Positions 1 through 7,329 of a DNA stretch of 64,000 nt are shown here, piece after piece. The notes beneath the pieces were generated by a model. The model saw only the letters and a list, made by a program, of their open reading frames with translations, did no database searches and was not told the DNA's origin. Both the position numbers and the translations under genes were made by a program. Numbering within the stretch: the first letter of the stretch is position 1; every line of letters starts with the position of its first letter. This stretch comes from Neolewinella aurantiaca. Its GTDB lineage: Bacteria; Bacteroidota; Bacteroidia; Chitinophagales; Saprospiraceae. The stretch lies in assembly GCF_008014675.1 (NCBI RefSeq), contig NZ_VOXD01000001.1:1-64000 (forward strand), read 5' to 3'.

Positions 1-343
1 CATAGCCTTCCGGATACTCCTCTTTGTACTCCTCGAAGAGCACTTGCCGTGTTACGTGGGGCCGCTGCAGTTCTTTGATCCAGTAATCGACTTTGCCTTC
101 AAAGATTAACTTACGATCCGCAACGGCACCGGCTTTGTCAGGGTAGAGAATCTGGCGCAACGGCTCGTCGGCTAAGCCAAGTACTATTTCCAGGTCCTCG
201 TTATAAGCGGTGGCTAAACGATAGTAGTGCCGAACGGTGTTCTTTGACACCTTCAGGGTTCTCGCTGTAGCTTTGATTGATTCGGTGGACTGATAAGTCC
301 GGAGAATATTTTTGATCTGGTCCATACGCTTGATTTTGCCCAT
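1..343 (-). CDS. IS21 family transposase IstA, N-terminal part
   Basis: This is the first 114 codons of an IstA-type transposase, read on the minus strand from ATG at 343 and running off the window edge. Residues about 5-45 form a helix-turn-helix (motif 'LKVSKNTVRHYYRLA') like that of IS21 transposases. Around residue 100 comes 'ELQRPHVTRQVLFEEYKEE', the conserved stretch that precedes the DDE integrase core in this family; the catalytic residues themselves lie outside the window. The IstB helper ATPase would be expected further left. No stop or frameshift is visible in the part present, so the transposase may be intact. IstA would bind the repeats at 406-510 and cut and join the element ends. 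Confidence 0.82.
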   Translation of the reverse strand, partial: MGKIKRMDQIKNILRTYQSTESIKATARTLKVSKNTVRHYYRLATAYNEDLEIVLGLADEPLRQILYPDKAGAVADRKLIFEGKVDYWIKELQRPHVTRQVLFEEYKEEYPEGY

Positions 344-405
344 TGTCGCTGCTCTTGATGAGCGGCGAAGATGGGAGGATCAAGCACGAGTCTCCACGTA
401 AACCG

Positions 406-510
406 AGGGGGGCAATACTCCGGAATGTTTTCCACAGGGGGTGGGGTCAATACTCCGGAATTGGGGGGTCAGTACTTTTCGGAACTGGGGGGTCAAAGCT
501 GCCGGAATAC
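406..510. repeat. Four terminal direct repeats of the IS21-like element
   Basis: Four copies of a roughly 20-24 bp word (G-rich start, then TCAATACTCCGGAA or a variant) lie at 406-425, 441-463, 463-486 and 487-510. The last two are more diverged (CAGTACTTTTCGGAA and CAAAGCTGCCGGAA). They fit the multiple transposase-binding sites of IS21 ends. Confidence 0.7.
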
Positions 511-513
511 GCA

Positions 514-610
514 ATGCGGCGAGCATCCGGCCAAGATTCGCTCCCGGGGAGGATTTCGAGTAGGCGTCCAGAGGAGCCATGGTAACGGTAAAAGAGCCGG
601 ATGTTTTCAT
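514..610 (-). pseudogene. 5' fragment of a DUF3224-like gene cut by the IS element
   Basis: From ATG at 610 the minus strand encodes about 33 residues beginning MKTSGSFTVTMAPLD and ending GANLGRMLAA before it runs into the IS21-type repeats. The pairing of a 'GSFTVTMAP' opening strand with 'GANLGRM' resembles the N-terminus of DUF3224 proteins, small beta-barrel proteins of unknown role. The remaining three quarters of the gene would lie on the far side of the insertion, outside the window. The assignment rests on a short match, so another small protein family is possible. The open frame continues into the IS end by chance and should not be read as one gene. Confidence 0.5.
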
Positions 611-649
611 AAGTTATCGTGATGTAAAAGCAAGGTAAGTCAGGTTTAA

Positions 650-1261
650 CTATTCGGTCAGTGTCCACAGGTAGTCTTTGATGCTGGCTTCCTTACCGGA
701 TAGCTCGTAGACTACGTAAATTTTCTGGGAAGAGCTCAAAAAGAAAAGCCCTTGGTAAAACGGATCTCCTCCCAATTGAACGTCGGCCACCATGTATTGA
801 AAATGCATCATGCCGAGGGTGCCGTTGCGCTTAAAGGATTTATTTTTGGTTGTGTAAGCATGCCGCATGTCCGAATCCTGGGCTTTTTTAATCGTGGACG
901 CCAACATCGAGCCAGACTCTTTGCTCAGTGGTATGTATTTAGTGTCAATAATCGCAAGTACTGTCCCTCTATTGGTCGAATCCAGAAACATGTCAATGCT
1001 GCTGTCCTGAAATTTGAGGTTGTCCAGGGTCGTTTGTAAGACAGGGATTGCCCAGTTGGCGAGTGGGGAAGAAGGATCTGCATGGACATACTCTTCGGTG
1101 TCAATACGGACAAAGTCTGTTGGTAGCCTGATGGATGTGCTGCTGTCCAGCAACTGATGTGTGCTGCCTGCTGTTGGCAGTTTTTTTCCGGGATGATCTG
1201 AACTTCCGCAGCCAGACAGGATAAGCAAAAGAACTATTGTTTGAATAATGAAGGATTTCAT
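650..1261 (-). CDS. Lipoprotein of unknown function
   Basis: A 203-residue protein with a lipoprotein signal peptide: basic start MKSF, hydrophobic core, and lipobox LSGC with Cys18. It is therefore expected to be lipid-anchored after signal peptidase II cleavage. The mature part begins with a Ser/Gly-rich linker and then an alternating polar/hydrophobic region with 'RLPTDFVRIDTEEYVHAD' near residues 45-63 and a C-terminal segment 'KIYVVYELSGKEASIKDYLWTLTE'. This has the look of a small alpha/beta protein of the PsbP/'DcrB' type, but that is a guess. It stands alone between the IS end and ahcY. The 335 bp upstream contain one copy of the dispersed 19-nt repeat (1450-1468) in the opposite direction. 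Confidence 0.75.
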   Translation of the reverse strand: MKSFIIQTIVLLLILSGCGSSDHPGKKLPTAGSTHQLLDSSTSIRLPTDFVRIDTEEYVHADPSSPLANWAIPVLQTTLDNLKFQDSSIDMFLDSTNRGTVLAIIDTKYIPLSKESGSMLASTIKKAQDSDMRHAYTTKNKSFKRNGTLGMMHFQYMVADVQLGGDPFYQGLFFLSSSQKIYVVYELSGKEASIKDYLWTLTE

Positions 1262-1449
1262 CCGGGGTCGTTTATTCCGTAAAGATAAGCTTCTAAGCTT
1301 CCGCTCAACTCTTCTAAATCCCTACCAGTAATGATGAACTCCAATGCGTTTCCAACCTCCGTCGCGCCTGGAAGTCGCTCTTCCCGGCTAATCACCGGAG
1401 GTGGGGGTAAGCGGTTTACTGGGTGTGTCCTTGCTCCTTCATCCCTGCT

Positions 1450-1468
1450 TTGCACCCGCGGCCGCGCA
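1450..1468 (+). repeat. Dispersed 19-nt repeat, copy 1
   Basis: TTGCACCCGCGGCCGCGCA, differing from the consensus TTGCACCTGCGNNCGCGCC at two positions. It points toward ahcY and lies about 100 bp upstream of its -7 box. The rest of 1262-1596 shows no convincing gene. Confidence 0.7.
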
Positions 1469-1571
1469 AAAAAATGATTGAAGTGGCTGGTTCCGGCGGA
1501 CGTTGAAGTCCGGCTACAGGAAGAGTGGTGACAAAGTGACACTGTAACAACAAGACTTGACGGTTGAGCCG

Positions 1572-1579
1572 TATCTTTG
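1572..1579 (+). promoter_or_regulatory. -7 box TATCTTTG for ahcY
   Basis: TATCTTTG matches the Bacteroidota TAnnTTTG -7 element, 17 nt before the ATG at 1597. It supports that start over the earlier in-frame codon at 1564, which would lie upstream of the transcript. Confidence 0.65.
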
Positions 1580-1596
1580 CGGCTCATTTAAATCCA

Positions 1597-2916
1597 ATGA
1601 CAATGTCAGCAGTCGCGACCGCTACCAATTACAAAGTAAAAGACATCAACCTTGCAGCCTGGGGCCGCAAGGAGATCCGCCTCGCCGAGGCAGAAATGCC
1701 AGGCCTGATGGCCCTCCGTGAGGAGTTTGGTGCTAAAAAACCACTCAAGGGTGCCCGTATCGCCGGCTGCCTCCACATGACCATCCAAACCGCCGTTCTC
1801 ATCGAGACCCTCGTTGAGCTTGGTGCCGAAGTAACCTGGTCTTCCTGCAACATCTTCTCTACGCAGGACCACGCCGCTGCTGCCATTGCCGCCGCTGGTA
1901 TTCCCGTTTTTGCCTGGAAGGGTATGAACGAAGAAGAATTCAACTGGTGTATCGAGCAGACGCTCCACGCCTTCCCCGGTGGCGAGCCACTGAACATGAT
2001 CCTCGACGACGGCGGTGACCTCACCAACATGGTTTTCGACGACTACCCGCAACTCTGCGAAGGTATCAAAGGCCTTTCCGAAGAAACAACCACCGGCGTT
2101 CACCGCCTCTACGAGCGGATGAAGAAAGGCACCCTCGTGATGCCTGCCATCAACGTGAACGACTCCGTTACCAAGTCTAAGTTCGACAATAAGTACGGCT
2201 GTCAGGAGTCTGCCGTAGACGCCATCCGCCGCGCTACCGACGTAATGATGGCCGGTAAGGTTGCCATCGTTGCCGGCTACGGTGACGTAGGTAAAGGTAC
2301 TGCCGCTTCTCTGCGTGGCGCCGGCTGCCGCGTAATCGTTACCGAGGCTGACCCTATCTGTGCCCTCCAGGCCGCAATGGACGGATTTGAGGTGAAGAAA
2401 ATGATGAACGCTATCCACCGTGCCGACATCATCGTCACTGCTACGGGTAACTTCAACATCCTCACCGAGGAGCACTTCAAGGCGATGAACGACAAAGTTA
2501 TCGTTTGTAACATCGGTCACTTCGACAATGAGATCGACATGGCATGGCTCAACGCTAACTACGGTGATACCAAAGATGAGATCAAACCTCAGGTCGATCT
2601 GTATAACGTTGAAGGTAAAGACATCATCATCCTGGCCGAAGGCCGCCTCGTCAACCTTGGTTGTGCTACCGGTCACCCGTCTTTCGTAATGTCCAACTCT
2701 TTCACCAACCAGACGCTTGCGCAACTGGAACTGTGGGAAAACAGCGACAACTACGAAAACAAGGTGTACATGCTGCCTAAGCACCTCGATGAGAAAGTTG
2801 CCCGCCTGCACCTCTCCAAGATCGGTGTTGAGCTCGAAGAACTCTCTACCGCACAGGCCGAGTACATCGACGTACCGGTTGAAGGCCCTTACAAGCCAGA
2901 GCACTACCGCTACTAG
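1597..2916 (+). CDS. ahcY: Adenosylhomocysteinase
   Basis: S-adenosyl-L-homocysteine hydrolase, 439 residues, close to the usual 430-470. It cleaves SAH to adenosine and homocysteine in the cytoplasm, relieving product inhibition of methyltransferases. Visible hallmarks are the substrate-domain '[16 protein letters not shown]' and '[16 protein letters not shown]', the lysine/aspartate stretch '[20 protein letters not shown]', the NAD-binding '[16 protein letters not shown]', '[10 protein letters not shown]'-type sequence ('[13 protein letters not shown]') and the C-terminal 'PYKPEHYRY' that reaches into the neighbouring subunit's NAD site. The start at 1597 is chosen because of the -7 box; ATG 1603 is an equal alternative. 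The gene appears monocistronic and ends in a tandem-repeat spacer and terminator. Confidence 0.97.
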   Translation: MTMSAVATATNYKVKDINLAAWGRKEIRLAEAEMPGLMALREEFGAKKPLKGARIAGCLHMTIQTAVLIETLVELGAEVTWSSCNIFSTQDHAAAAIAAAGIPVFAWKGMNEEEFNWCIEQTLHAFPGGEPLNMILDDGGDLTNMVFDDYPQLCEGIKGLSEETTTGVHRLYERMKKGTLVMPAINVNDSVTKSKFDNKYGCQESAVDAIRRATDVMMAGKVAIVAGYGDVGKGTAASLRGAGCRVIVTEADPICALQAAMDGFEVKKMMNAIHRADIIVTATGNFNILTEEHFKAMNDKVIVCNIGHFDNEIDMAWLNANYGDTKDEIKPQVDLYNVEGKDIIILAEGRLVNLGCATGHPSFVMSNSFTNQTLAQLELWENSDNYENKVYMLPKHLDEKVARLHLSKIGVELEELSTAQAEYIDVPVEGPYKPEHYRY

Positions 2917-3040
2917 GAGTTAGGGAATTAGGAACTAGTGAACTAGGAACTAGAGAACTAGGAACTAGGAGCTAGAGAACTAGGAGCTAGAGAACTAGGA
3001 ACTAGAGAGTTAGGAACTAGAGAACTAGGAACTAGTGAAA
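2917..3040. repeat. GAACTAGG/GAACTAGA tandem microrepeat
   Basis: About fifteen imperfect copies of an 8-bp word (GGAACTAG, GAGAACTA, GGAGCTAG, GAGTTAGG) fill the space between the ahcY stop and the terminator. No hairpin or coding role is evident. In-frame reading gives low-complexity peptide such as SSLVPSSLAP and is not a gene. Confidence 0.9.
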
Positions 3041-3044
3041 ACAG

Positions 3045-3079
3045 AAAAACCCGTACGAGCGATGCTTGTACGGGTTTTT
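3045..3079. terminator. Bidirectional intrinsic terminator
   Basis: A 12-bp stem AAAAACCCGTAC / GTACGGGTTTTT with an 11-nt loop. It has A and T runs on both sides, so it can end transcription of ahcY (plus) and of the convergent ChaN-like gene (minus). Confidence 0.88.
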
Positions 3080-3102
3080 CATTTTTCAGCAGGAAGAAAG
3101 AG

Positions 3103-3969
3103 TTAATACGTCTTCCCCAAAAACTCCGAAACAACAATCGTGAAGTCTGCCTTGCCACGGTTTTCAGCGCTGAGGGTGGAGGGATCGCTTTCTTCGATGG
3201 TCGTAATCGTGAGCACCTTCAGCTCCGGCGCGTATTTTTTGAGGTACCAACCGATGCCTTCGTAATCGTTGGAGTGGTAGCTGCCGTTGAGGTGGAGGAA
3301 GGGCACGCCTTCTTTCTTGTTTACTACGATGAAGTGGGCCATTGTGGCGTCTTTGATGGCCTGGGCCATAGGAAAGGTTTCGCCGCCGTGCCCGCCGGGC
3401 ATCATCTCCAGCATTTTGACGTAGCCGGGCAGCGTGGCGTCGTACGGAACAGGTAGGGTAGGGAGGAACTGCTTCTCTTCGGCGGGGAGGTCGTTCAGGG
3501 CATCGAGGCCACCCTTAAAAACCACGCGGGCGTATCTGCGGGGAACGTTGGTGGCGATGACGGCTACGTCGTTTTGGGCGGCCCAGTCTACTACCGGTTT
3601 GTAGTCGGTTTTGAAGTTGTTCCACAGCCCTTCACCGACGGAGTCGATGGCGGAGGCTTCGACTTTCCCGGCGAGGTAATCGTTGAGGACCGCTTGCTGA
3701 TCGGACTCGAACATCTCCATGCCAATACTTAGGGGGGCGGCGGCGCGCAGGTGCAGGGCGAGGTTGTACTGAAGCCAGTGTACCACGGCATCGTTATGGC
3801 TTTCTCCGAAGAGGATTACGTCGGCCTTCCGGGCTTCCTTGACGAGTTTTTTGAACTTCGTTTGCTTGCCGTCCTGATTGAACAGGGCGTACGGGCTGGG
3901 GTCGGACTGGGCAGTTAGGGCAGCACTCATGATGGTCAGTAGAAGGATAGAAAGAAAGATTCGTCGCAT
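3103..3969 (-). CDS. ChaN-like (DUF399 family) exported protein
   Basis: A 288-residue exported protein starting at MRRIFLSILLL, with a cleavable signal peptide ending near TAQS. The longer frame back to 4029 is rejected because a minus-strand -7-like box (3987-3994) lies inside it. The mature part shows the ChaN/DUF399 pattern: 'VILFGESHNDAVVHWLQ' near residue 50, 'GMEMFESDQQAVLNDYLAG', 'VVIATNVPRRYAR', 'AQAIKDATMAHFI' and 'FLHLNGSYHSNDYEGI'. The family is known from a haem-binding lipoprotein, and the conserved Glu/His residues fit a metal- or haem-linked role. No lipobox is present, so this one is probably periplasmic. It converges on ahcY across a shared terminator. Confidence 0.82.
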   Translation of the reverse strand: MRRIFLSILLLTIMSAALTAQSDPSPYALFNQDGKQTKFKKLVKEARKADVILFGESHNDAVVHWLQYNLALHLRAAAPLSIGMEMFESDQQAVLNDYLAGKVEASAIDSVGEGLWNNFKTDYKPVVDWAAQNDVAVIATNVPRRYARVVFKGGLDALNDLPAEEKQFLPTLPVPYDATLPGYVKMLEMMPGGHGGETFPMAQAIKDATMAHFIVVNKKEGVPFLHLNGSYHSNDYEGIGWYLKKYAPELKVLTITTIEESDPSTLSAENRGKADFTIVVSEFLGKTY

Positions 3970-3986
3970 TGTTTGTAGGCTTTGGG

Positions 3987-3994
3987 CGAATATA
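3987..3994 (-). promoter_or_regulatory. -7-like box TATATTCG for the ChaN-like gene
   Basis: On the minus strand TATATTCG lies 17 nt before the ATG at 3969, a near match to TAnnTTTG. Confidence 0.45.
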
Positions 3995-4024
3995 CGACCC
4001 TGCCTTGCTCTTTTACGCTTGCCC

Positions 4025-4042
4025 TGCACCTGCGGCCGCGCC
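4025..4042 (+). repeat. Dispersed 19-nt repeat, copy 2
   Basis: TGCACCTGCGGCCGCGCC, an exact match to the consensus apart from its first T. It lies in the divergent spacer and points to the gene at 4140, about 100 bp away. Confidence 0.8.
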
Positions 4043-4139
4043 CCGCACCAGGCGTCTCGTGAGGCACACGTCCATTGTCTGGGGGCTTCAGAGTCTGGTT
4101 ACCTTTCACTATTTTCGCGTCCAACAAACCAAAAAGATT

Positions 4140-4670
4140 ATGTCAGAAACCACCACCCTTGGCGTCGGAAGCCGCGTTCGTCACCCTGCTTACGGAGAAG
4201 GTGTAGTCGTCAAGCTCTACAAAGCTGCTTACGACGTAGTGTTTATGTCTCACGGAATGAAGCCCGTCGGCCGCGATTTTTCCGGCTGGGACGTGATCGA
4301 GCGGATAGAACCCGACGAGGCTGTTTCTTTCAACGAAGCCGAAGAGGCCCTCGTCCGCATTCTGCGTACCTACAACGGTATTCAGGAAACTACTGAACTC
4401 GGCGATCGTTGGGACGGCGGCACCCTCATCCTGAAGCCAGGGGAAGAAGGGATGGCCACCAAGGAAATGCCCATCGATACTTTCTTCCACAAAATCGTAA
4501 TGGTCCGCGACCGCCTGCGGGTAATGGAACAGCGGATCAACTCCAGCAGCATGACCGACGAAGAAAAGGTAAATCTGCAGCAGTACATCACCCGGATCTA
4601 TGGTTCACTGACTTCTTTCAACGTCCTCTTCCGCCGGAAGGAAGATCACTTCAAAGGAAGTAAGGGATAA
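4140..4670 (+). CDS. Tudor/SH3-like domain protein of unknown function
   Basis: A 176-residue cytoplasmic protein. ATG 4140 is preferred to the long in-frame extension from 3969, which overlaps the divergent promoter region and reads like non-coding sequence. Residues 8-50 ('GSRVRHPAYGEGVVVKLYK') resemble the small Tudor/SH3-like module at the end of UvrD/PcrA helicases, where it contacts protein or nucleic acid. Residues 95-170 are helical, with a long amphipathic segment 'MVRDRLRVMEQRINSS' and a basic tail ending FKGSKG. There is no signal peptide or membrane segment and no enzyme motif. A role in binding RNA polymerase, DNA or ribosomes is only an inference. It is separate from the exported deformylase homologue 64 bp downstream. 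Confidence 0.75.
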   Translation: MSETTTLGVGSRVRHPAYGEGVVVKLYKAAYDVVFMSHGMKPVGRDFSGWDVIERIEPDEAVSFNEAEEALVRILRTYNGIQETTELGDRWDGGTLILKPGEEGMATKEMPIDTFFHKIVMVRDRLRVMEQRINSSSMTDEEKVNLQQYITRIYGSLTSFNVLFRRKEDHFKGSKG

Positions 4671-4734
4671 AGTTACTGGCACCCGGTTTTCGGCCCATAC
4701 AGAAACGGGCAAACAAGCAGATAAAGACGTACGT

Positions 4735-5361
4735 ATGAAACTGATACCATACTTCCTCGGGGGGCTGTTGATGCTTGTTGTAATGGGGTGCCGGCCAACC
4801 TCTCCGGCTGGCTTTACGGCCGCTCAATCCGTAATGATCAACAACGGTGATGCAGATACACCAATGCGGGTCTTCAAGATCACCAGCAGTTCTGACTCGA
4901 CCTTACTCAGGACGGCAAGTACCGACGTAAAAGCAGATCCCTCCGATCCTCTGCTGAAACTGTTTGTCGACCGCCTCTACGCTACGGTTCGGGACAGTAT
5001 GTCTCTCGGTGTAGGGATTGCCGCTCCGCAGGTAGGAATTCTCAAAAACATCATCTGGGTACAAAGATTGGACAAAGAGGCAGAAGGTTTGCCCTTCGAA
5101 GTCTACCTGAACCCTAAAATAGTGGAGTACTCGGAAGAAACGCAGCGGTCTCGCGAAGGCTGCCTGTCTATACCCAACCGCAGGGGCAATTGTATCCGGT
5201 CCAAATGGATCATCCTTGAATACGACCGGATGGATGGTAGCCACCACCGGGAGAAGATATCTGATTTCACAGCTGTGATCTTCCAACACGAAGTAGACCA
5301 CCTCAACGGAATTCTTTACTTAGACCACCTTGCGGAACATCAGACGGGAGCCACTCCCTGA
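4735..5361 (+). CDS. Peptide-deformylase homologue with lipoprotein signal
   Basis: A 208-residue protein with all three peptide deformylase motifs: 'GVGIAAPQVG' (motif 1), 'EGCLSIP' (motif 2, metal-binding Cys) and 'QHEVDHLNG' (motif 3, two metal His and catalytic Glu). Cytoplasmic deformylase removes the formyl group from nascent proteins. This one instead begins with MKLIPYFLGGLLMLVVMGC, a lipoprotein signal with Cys19, followed by a roughly 40-residue low-complexity linker, so it should be anchored outside the cytoplasm. Its substrate there is unknown. Since the active-site residues are intact, it is probably an enzyme. The cytoplasmic housekeeping def must lie elsewhere in the genome. 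Confidence 0.88.
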   Translation: MKLIPYFLGGLLMLVVMGCRPTSPAGFTAAQSVMINNGDADTPMRVFKITSSSDSTLLRTASTDVKADPSDPLLKLFVDRLYATVRDSMSLGVGIAAPQVGILKNIIWVQRLDKEAEGLPFEVYLNPKIVEYSEETQRSREGCLSIPNRRGNCIRSKWIILEYDRMDGSHHREKISDFTAVIFQHEVDHLNGILYLDHLAEHQTGATP

Positions 5362-5378
5362 GACTGAAGTCAAGCAGT

Positions 5379-5386
5379 TATCTTTG
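5379..5386 (+). promoter_or_regulatory. -7 box TATCTTTG 4 nt before the RDD gene start
   Basis: TATCTTTG at 5379-5386 is followed by CCCC and then the GTG at 5391. With transcription expected to start a few bases after the box, the message would be leaderless or nearly so. Confidence 0.6.
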
Positions 5387-5390
5387 CCCC

Positions 5391-5957
5391 GTGCAAAATA
5401 CTCCACATATCAACCCCGAAACGGGAAGTCCCGATCCCGCTCCTCTTCAGCGTCGCTTTATCGCATGGCTCTTAGACCGTGCTGTGCTTTTACCACTGAC
5501 GGGAGGTCTGCTTTATTCGATCATTGAGCTCAAATCCCTGCCCTTCGCCATCCTCATGCTGCTGGTCGAGGCGATCTATAAGCCGATCATGGAAGGGCTT
5601 TACGGGCAAACGCTCGGCAAAAAGTGGATGAACATCCTGGTGGTAAACCAAAAAGGCTTTGGCCCCATTTCCTGGAACCAAAGCCTTCTGCGGTATCTGC
5701 CGTGGGCAGCGGTGTTTTACGCTACCGTTTTCATCATCGTCCGGCACTTTCAGGCCGACGGTTTCATGGAGGTAGACTCCTGGCCGGCCTACATCGAGTT
5801 TGGCCGCAAACATCCCCTGGGCGAGAATCTGATCATCGCTATGATCAATTACCTACCACTGTTTTCGGTGATGTGGGTAATTTCTGACCCTATGAAACGG
5901 GCGTTGCACGACCGGGTAGCGGGAACGGTTGTTCTCAAGAGCCTGGAGTCTGCTTAG
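5391..5957 (+). CDS. RDD family integral membrane protein
   Basis: A 188-residue membrane protein with GTG start at 5391, set by the -7 box just upstream and by the lack of any other start before the RDD domain. Residues 19-30 'LQRRFIAWLLDRAVLL' carry the Arg-Asp signature of the RDD family. Three to four hydrophobic segments follow (about 28-45, 100-120 and 148-168), with 'GQTLGKKWMNILVVN' in between and the closing 'DPMKRALHDRVAGTVVL' typical of the family. RDD proteins have no general assigned function; some take part in ion tolerance. There is no operon partner: the upstream gene stops 29 bp earlier but this gene has its own promoter. Confidence 0.88.
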   Translation: MQNTPHINPETGSPDPAPLQRRFIAWLLDRAVLLPLTGGLLYSIIELKSLPFAILMLLVEAIYKPIMEGLYGQTLGKKWMNILVVNQKGFGPISWNQSLLRYLPWAAVFYATVFIIVRHFQADGFMEVDSWPAYIEFGRKHPLGENLIIAMINYLPLFSVMWVISDPMKRALHDRVAGTVVLKSLESA

Positions 5958-5983
5958 TCGTGAGTCAGAAGTTGCTACCGCTC

Positions 5984-6362
5984 GCTCAAGGTAAGCAAGC
6001 GTAGCGCCGCGAATCTCGCATGCGGCAGCGACTCCCGACTCCCGACTCGCTCAAGATAAGCAAGCGTAGCGCCGCGAATCTCGTACGCGGCAGCGACTCC
6101 CGACTCCGGACTCCAAACTCCCGACTCCAAACTCGCTCAAGATAAGCAAGCGTAGCGCCGCGAATGTCGTATGCGGCAGCGACTCCCGACTCCGGACTCC
6201 AAACTCGCTCAAGATAAGCAAGCGTAGCGCCGCGAATCTCGTACGCGGCAGCGACTCCGGACTCCGGACTCCAAACTCACTCAAGGTAAGCAAGCATAGC
6301 GCCGCGAATGTCGTACGCGGCAGCGACTCCCGACTCCAAACTCCCGACTCCAAACTCCCTAC
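5984..6362. repeat. Five-unit intergenic tandem repeat
   Basis: Five units of about 63-87 bp start near 5984, 6048, 6134, 6207 and 6279. Each opens with GCTCAAGATAAGCAAGCGTA or a close variant, then a GCCGCG...CGCGGC hairpin with a 9-nt loop, then a variable run of GACTCCC/GACTCCG/AACTCC words. The last unit reaches the stop codon of the minus-strand gene at 6359. Unit length varies only through the number of ACTCC words. Translated frames are repeats of the same DNA and are not counted as genes. Confidence 0.93.
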
Positions 6363-7177
6363 TCCGCAGGAGCCTCAGCCAAAGTAAACGTCCGTGTTAC
6401 CGGATTGAGCGGAGCGTCCACTTTTTCGCCGTCTTTCATGAGGGTCAGCTCAACGGTGTTTTCGCCCATTGGGAGGTTTTTGAGGTAGTACGGCTGCCAG
6501 GTGTCGATCATGAATTCTTCTTTACCGTTTACGACCGCTTTTACCTGGTATTCGTTGGCTCCGAGGGGAGCGTTTACCGGGTAGAAGTCGAGCATTACGT
6601 TTTCGGTTTCTTTCTTACCGGTGTACGTTCCTTTGGGGCGGCTGTAGAAAAGCATTGGGTCAGAGATCGGAGCGGTTTTCACGAAAGCTCCGTTCTTTAC
6701 GCTTGCCATTACTGCGCGGTGTGCCGCAGGGGTTTTGATAGACTCGTGGTAAGAGCGGCTCAGGAAAGTAAGGATGTGGTGGTAACCGTCTTCGATGCTT
6801 TGCTCGAAGCTGGGCTCGTACTTTGCGATATACGGCTCATTATCGATGATGAGGTGAGCGTGCTGGCCTTTGCCGGAGTTGGCGCACATCAGTGCATCGG
6901 CATCCGGCGTTGGTACCGCAAACTCGTAGCCGGAAGTCTCGTAATTGAACTTACCGTCGGTGTAGGTCCAGTCAGAAATAACGGCATCCTGGAATTCCTG
7001 CGTTGCGGGCATGGGTTCGAGGGAAACATCTACGATGCTGCCTTCGGTCATAGTCATTGCTGAATCGTCGGCCTTCATGGCGTTGTCTTCAGAGGTGTGG
7101 TCTGCCTCGGTACGGTTACCACAGGAGGTGGCAAGCAAGGCAAGACAAATAAAGGTGAGAAAGCTGTAAAAGCGCAT
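6359..7177 (-). CDS. Conserved lipoprotein, unknown function
   Basis: A 272-residue lipoprotein (MRFYSFLTFICLALLATSC, Cys19) that is expected to be lipid-anchored. An acidic and methionine-containing linker (residues 20-50) precedes a globular part with 'GYEFAVPTPDADALMCANS', 'GKGQHAHLIIDNEPYIAKY' and 'HHILTFLSRSYHESIKTP'. The 'GQHAHLIIDN' strand recalls small beta-sandwich domains that present His for metal or ligand binding. The C-terminal 80 residues (from 'NVMLDFYPVNAPLGANEY') look like an immunoglobulin-like fold. It is divergent to the copper-type P-ATPase with 152 bp between the starts, so a link to metal handling is possible but unproven. Confidence 0.75.
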   Translation of the reverse strand: MRFYSFLTFICLALLATSCGNRTEADHTSEDNAMKADDSAMTMTEGSIVDVSLEPMPATQEFQDAVISDWTYTDGKFNYETSGYEFAVPTPDADALMCANSGKGQHAHLIIDNEPYIAKYEPSFEQSIEDGYHHILTFLSRSYHESIKTPAAHRAVMASVKNGAFVKTAPISDPMLFYSRPKGTYTGKKETENVMLDFYPVNAPLGANEYQVKAVVNGKEEFMIDTWQPYYLKNLPMGENTVELTLMKDGEKVDAPLNPVTRTFTLAEAPAE

Positions 7178-7329
7178 AGTGGGGGAATTGTGTCAAATAG
7201 CCGGTCAGTCGGCTGGTTTGCAAAGATGTTCACTTTTGTGAAACCAGACGACTGGCCAACTGATAATGTTGGTTAACTAATTACGGGACTACCGTGTTTC
7301 TATAAAAACCGATAAAACCACATAAGTTC

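Larger units (their letters stand above)
1..513 (-). mobile_element. End of an IS21-family insertion sequence
   Basis: The window opens inside an insertion sequence. It comprises the first part of an istA-type transposase (1-343, minus strand) and, upstream of it, four imperfect direct repeats of a GGGGGGTCAATACTCCGGAA type at about 406-425, 441-463, 463-486 and 487-510. IS21 elements are known to carry several such transposase-binding repeats at each end. The element seems to stop near the CA at 512-513, because a different coding sequence starts right beyond. The rest of the element, including istB and the other end, lies outside the window. The exact boundary and target duplication cannot be set from one end. 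Confidence 0.75.

Noticed and set aside
1258-1587. 109-codon minus-strand frame upstream of ahcY
   Set aside because: It is a low-complexity Ser/Thr/Arg-rich sequence containing the dispersed repeat and overlaps the ahcY promoter.
1606-2904. 432-codon open frame antisense to ahcY
   Set aside because: It lies wholly inside ahcY; its length follows from the strong codon bias of that gene, and the translation has no protein-like motifs.
6051-6353. 100-codon repeat open frame in the five-unit block
   Set aside because: It reads only the repeated DNA (LPRT and LLILSEF units) and has no independent evidence.
5984-6362. Possible CRISPR array
   Set aside because: Units are not separated by unique spacers of fixed length; the intervals consist of ACTCC words, and no cas gene is near.
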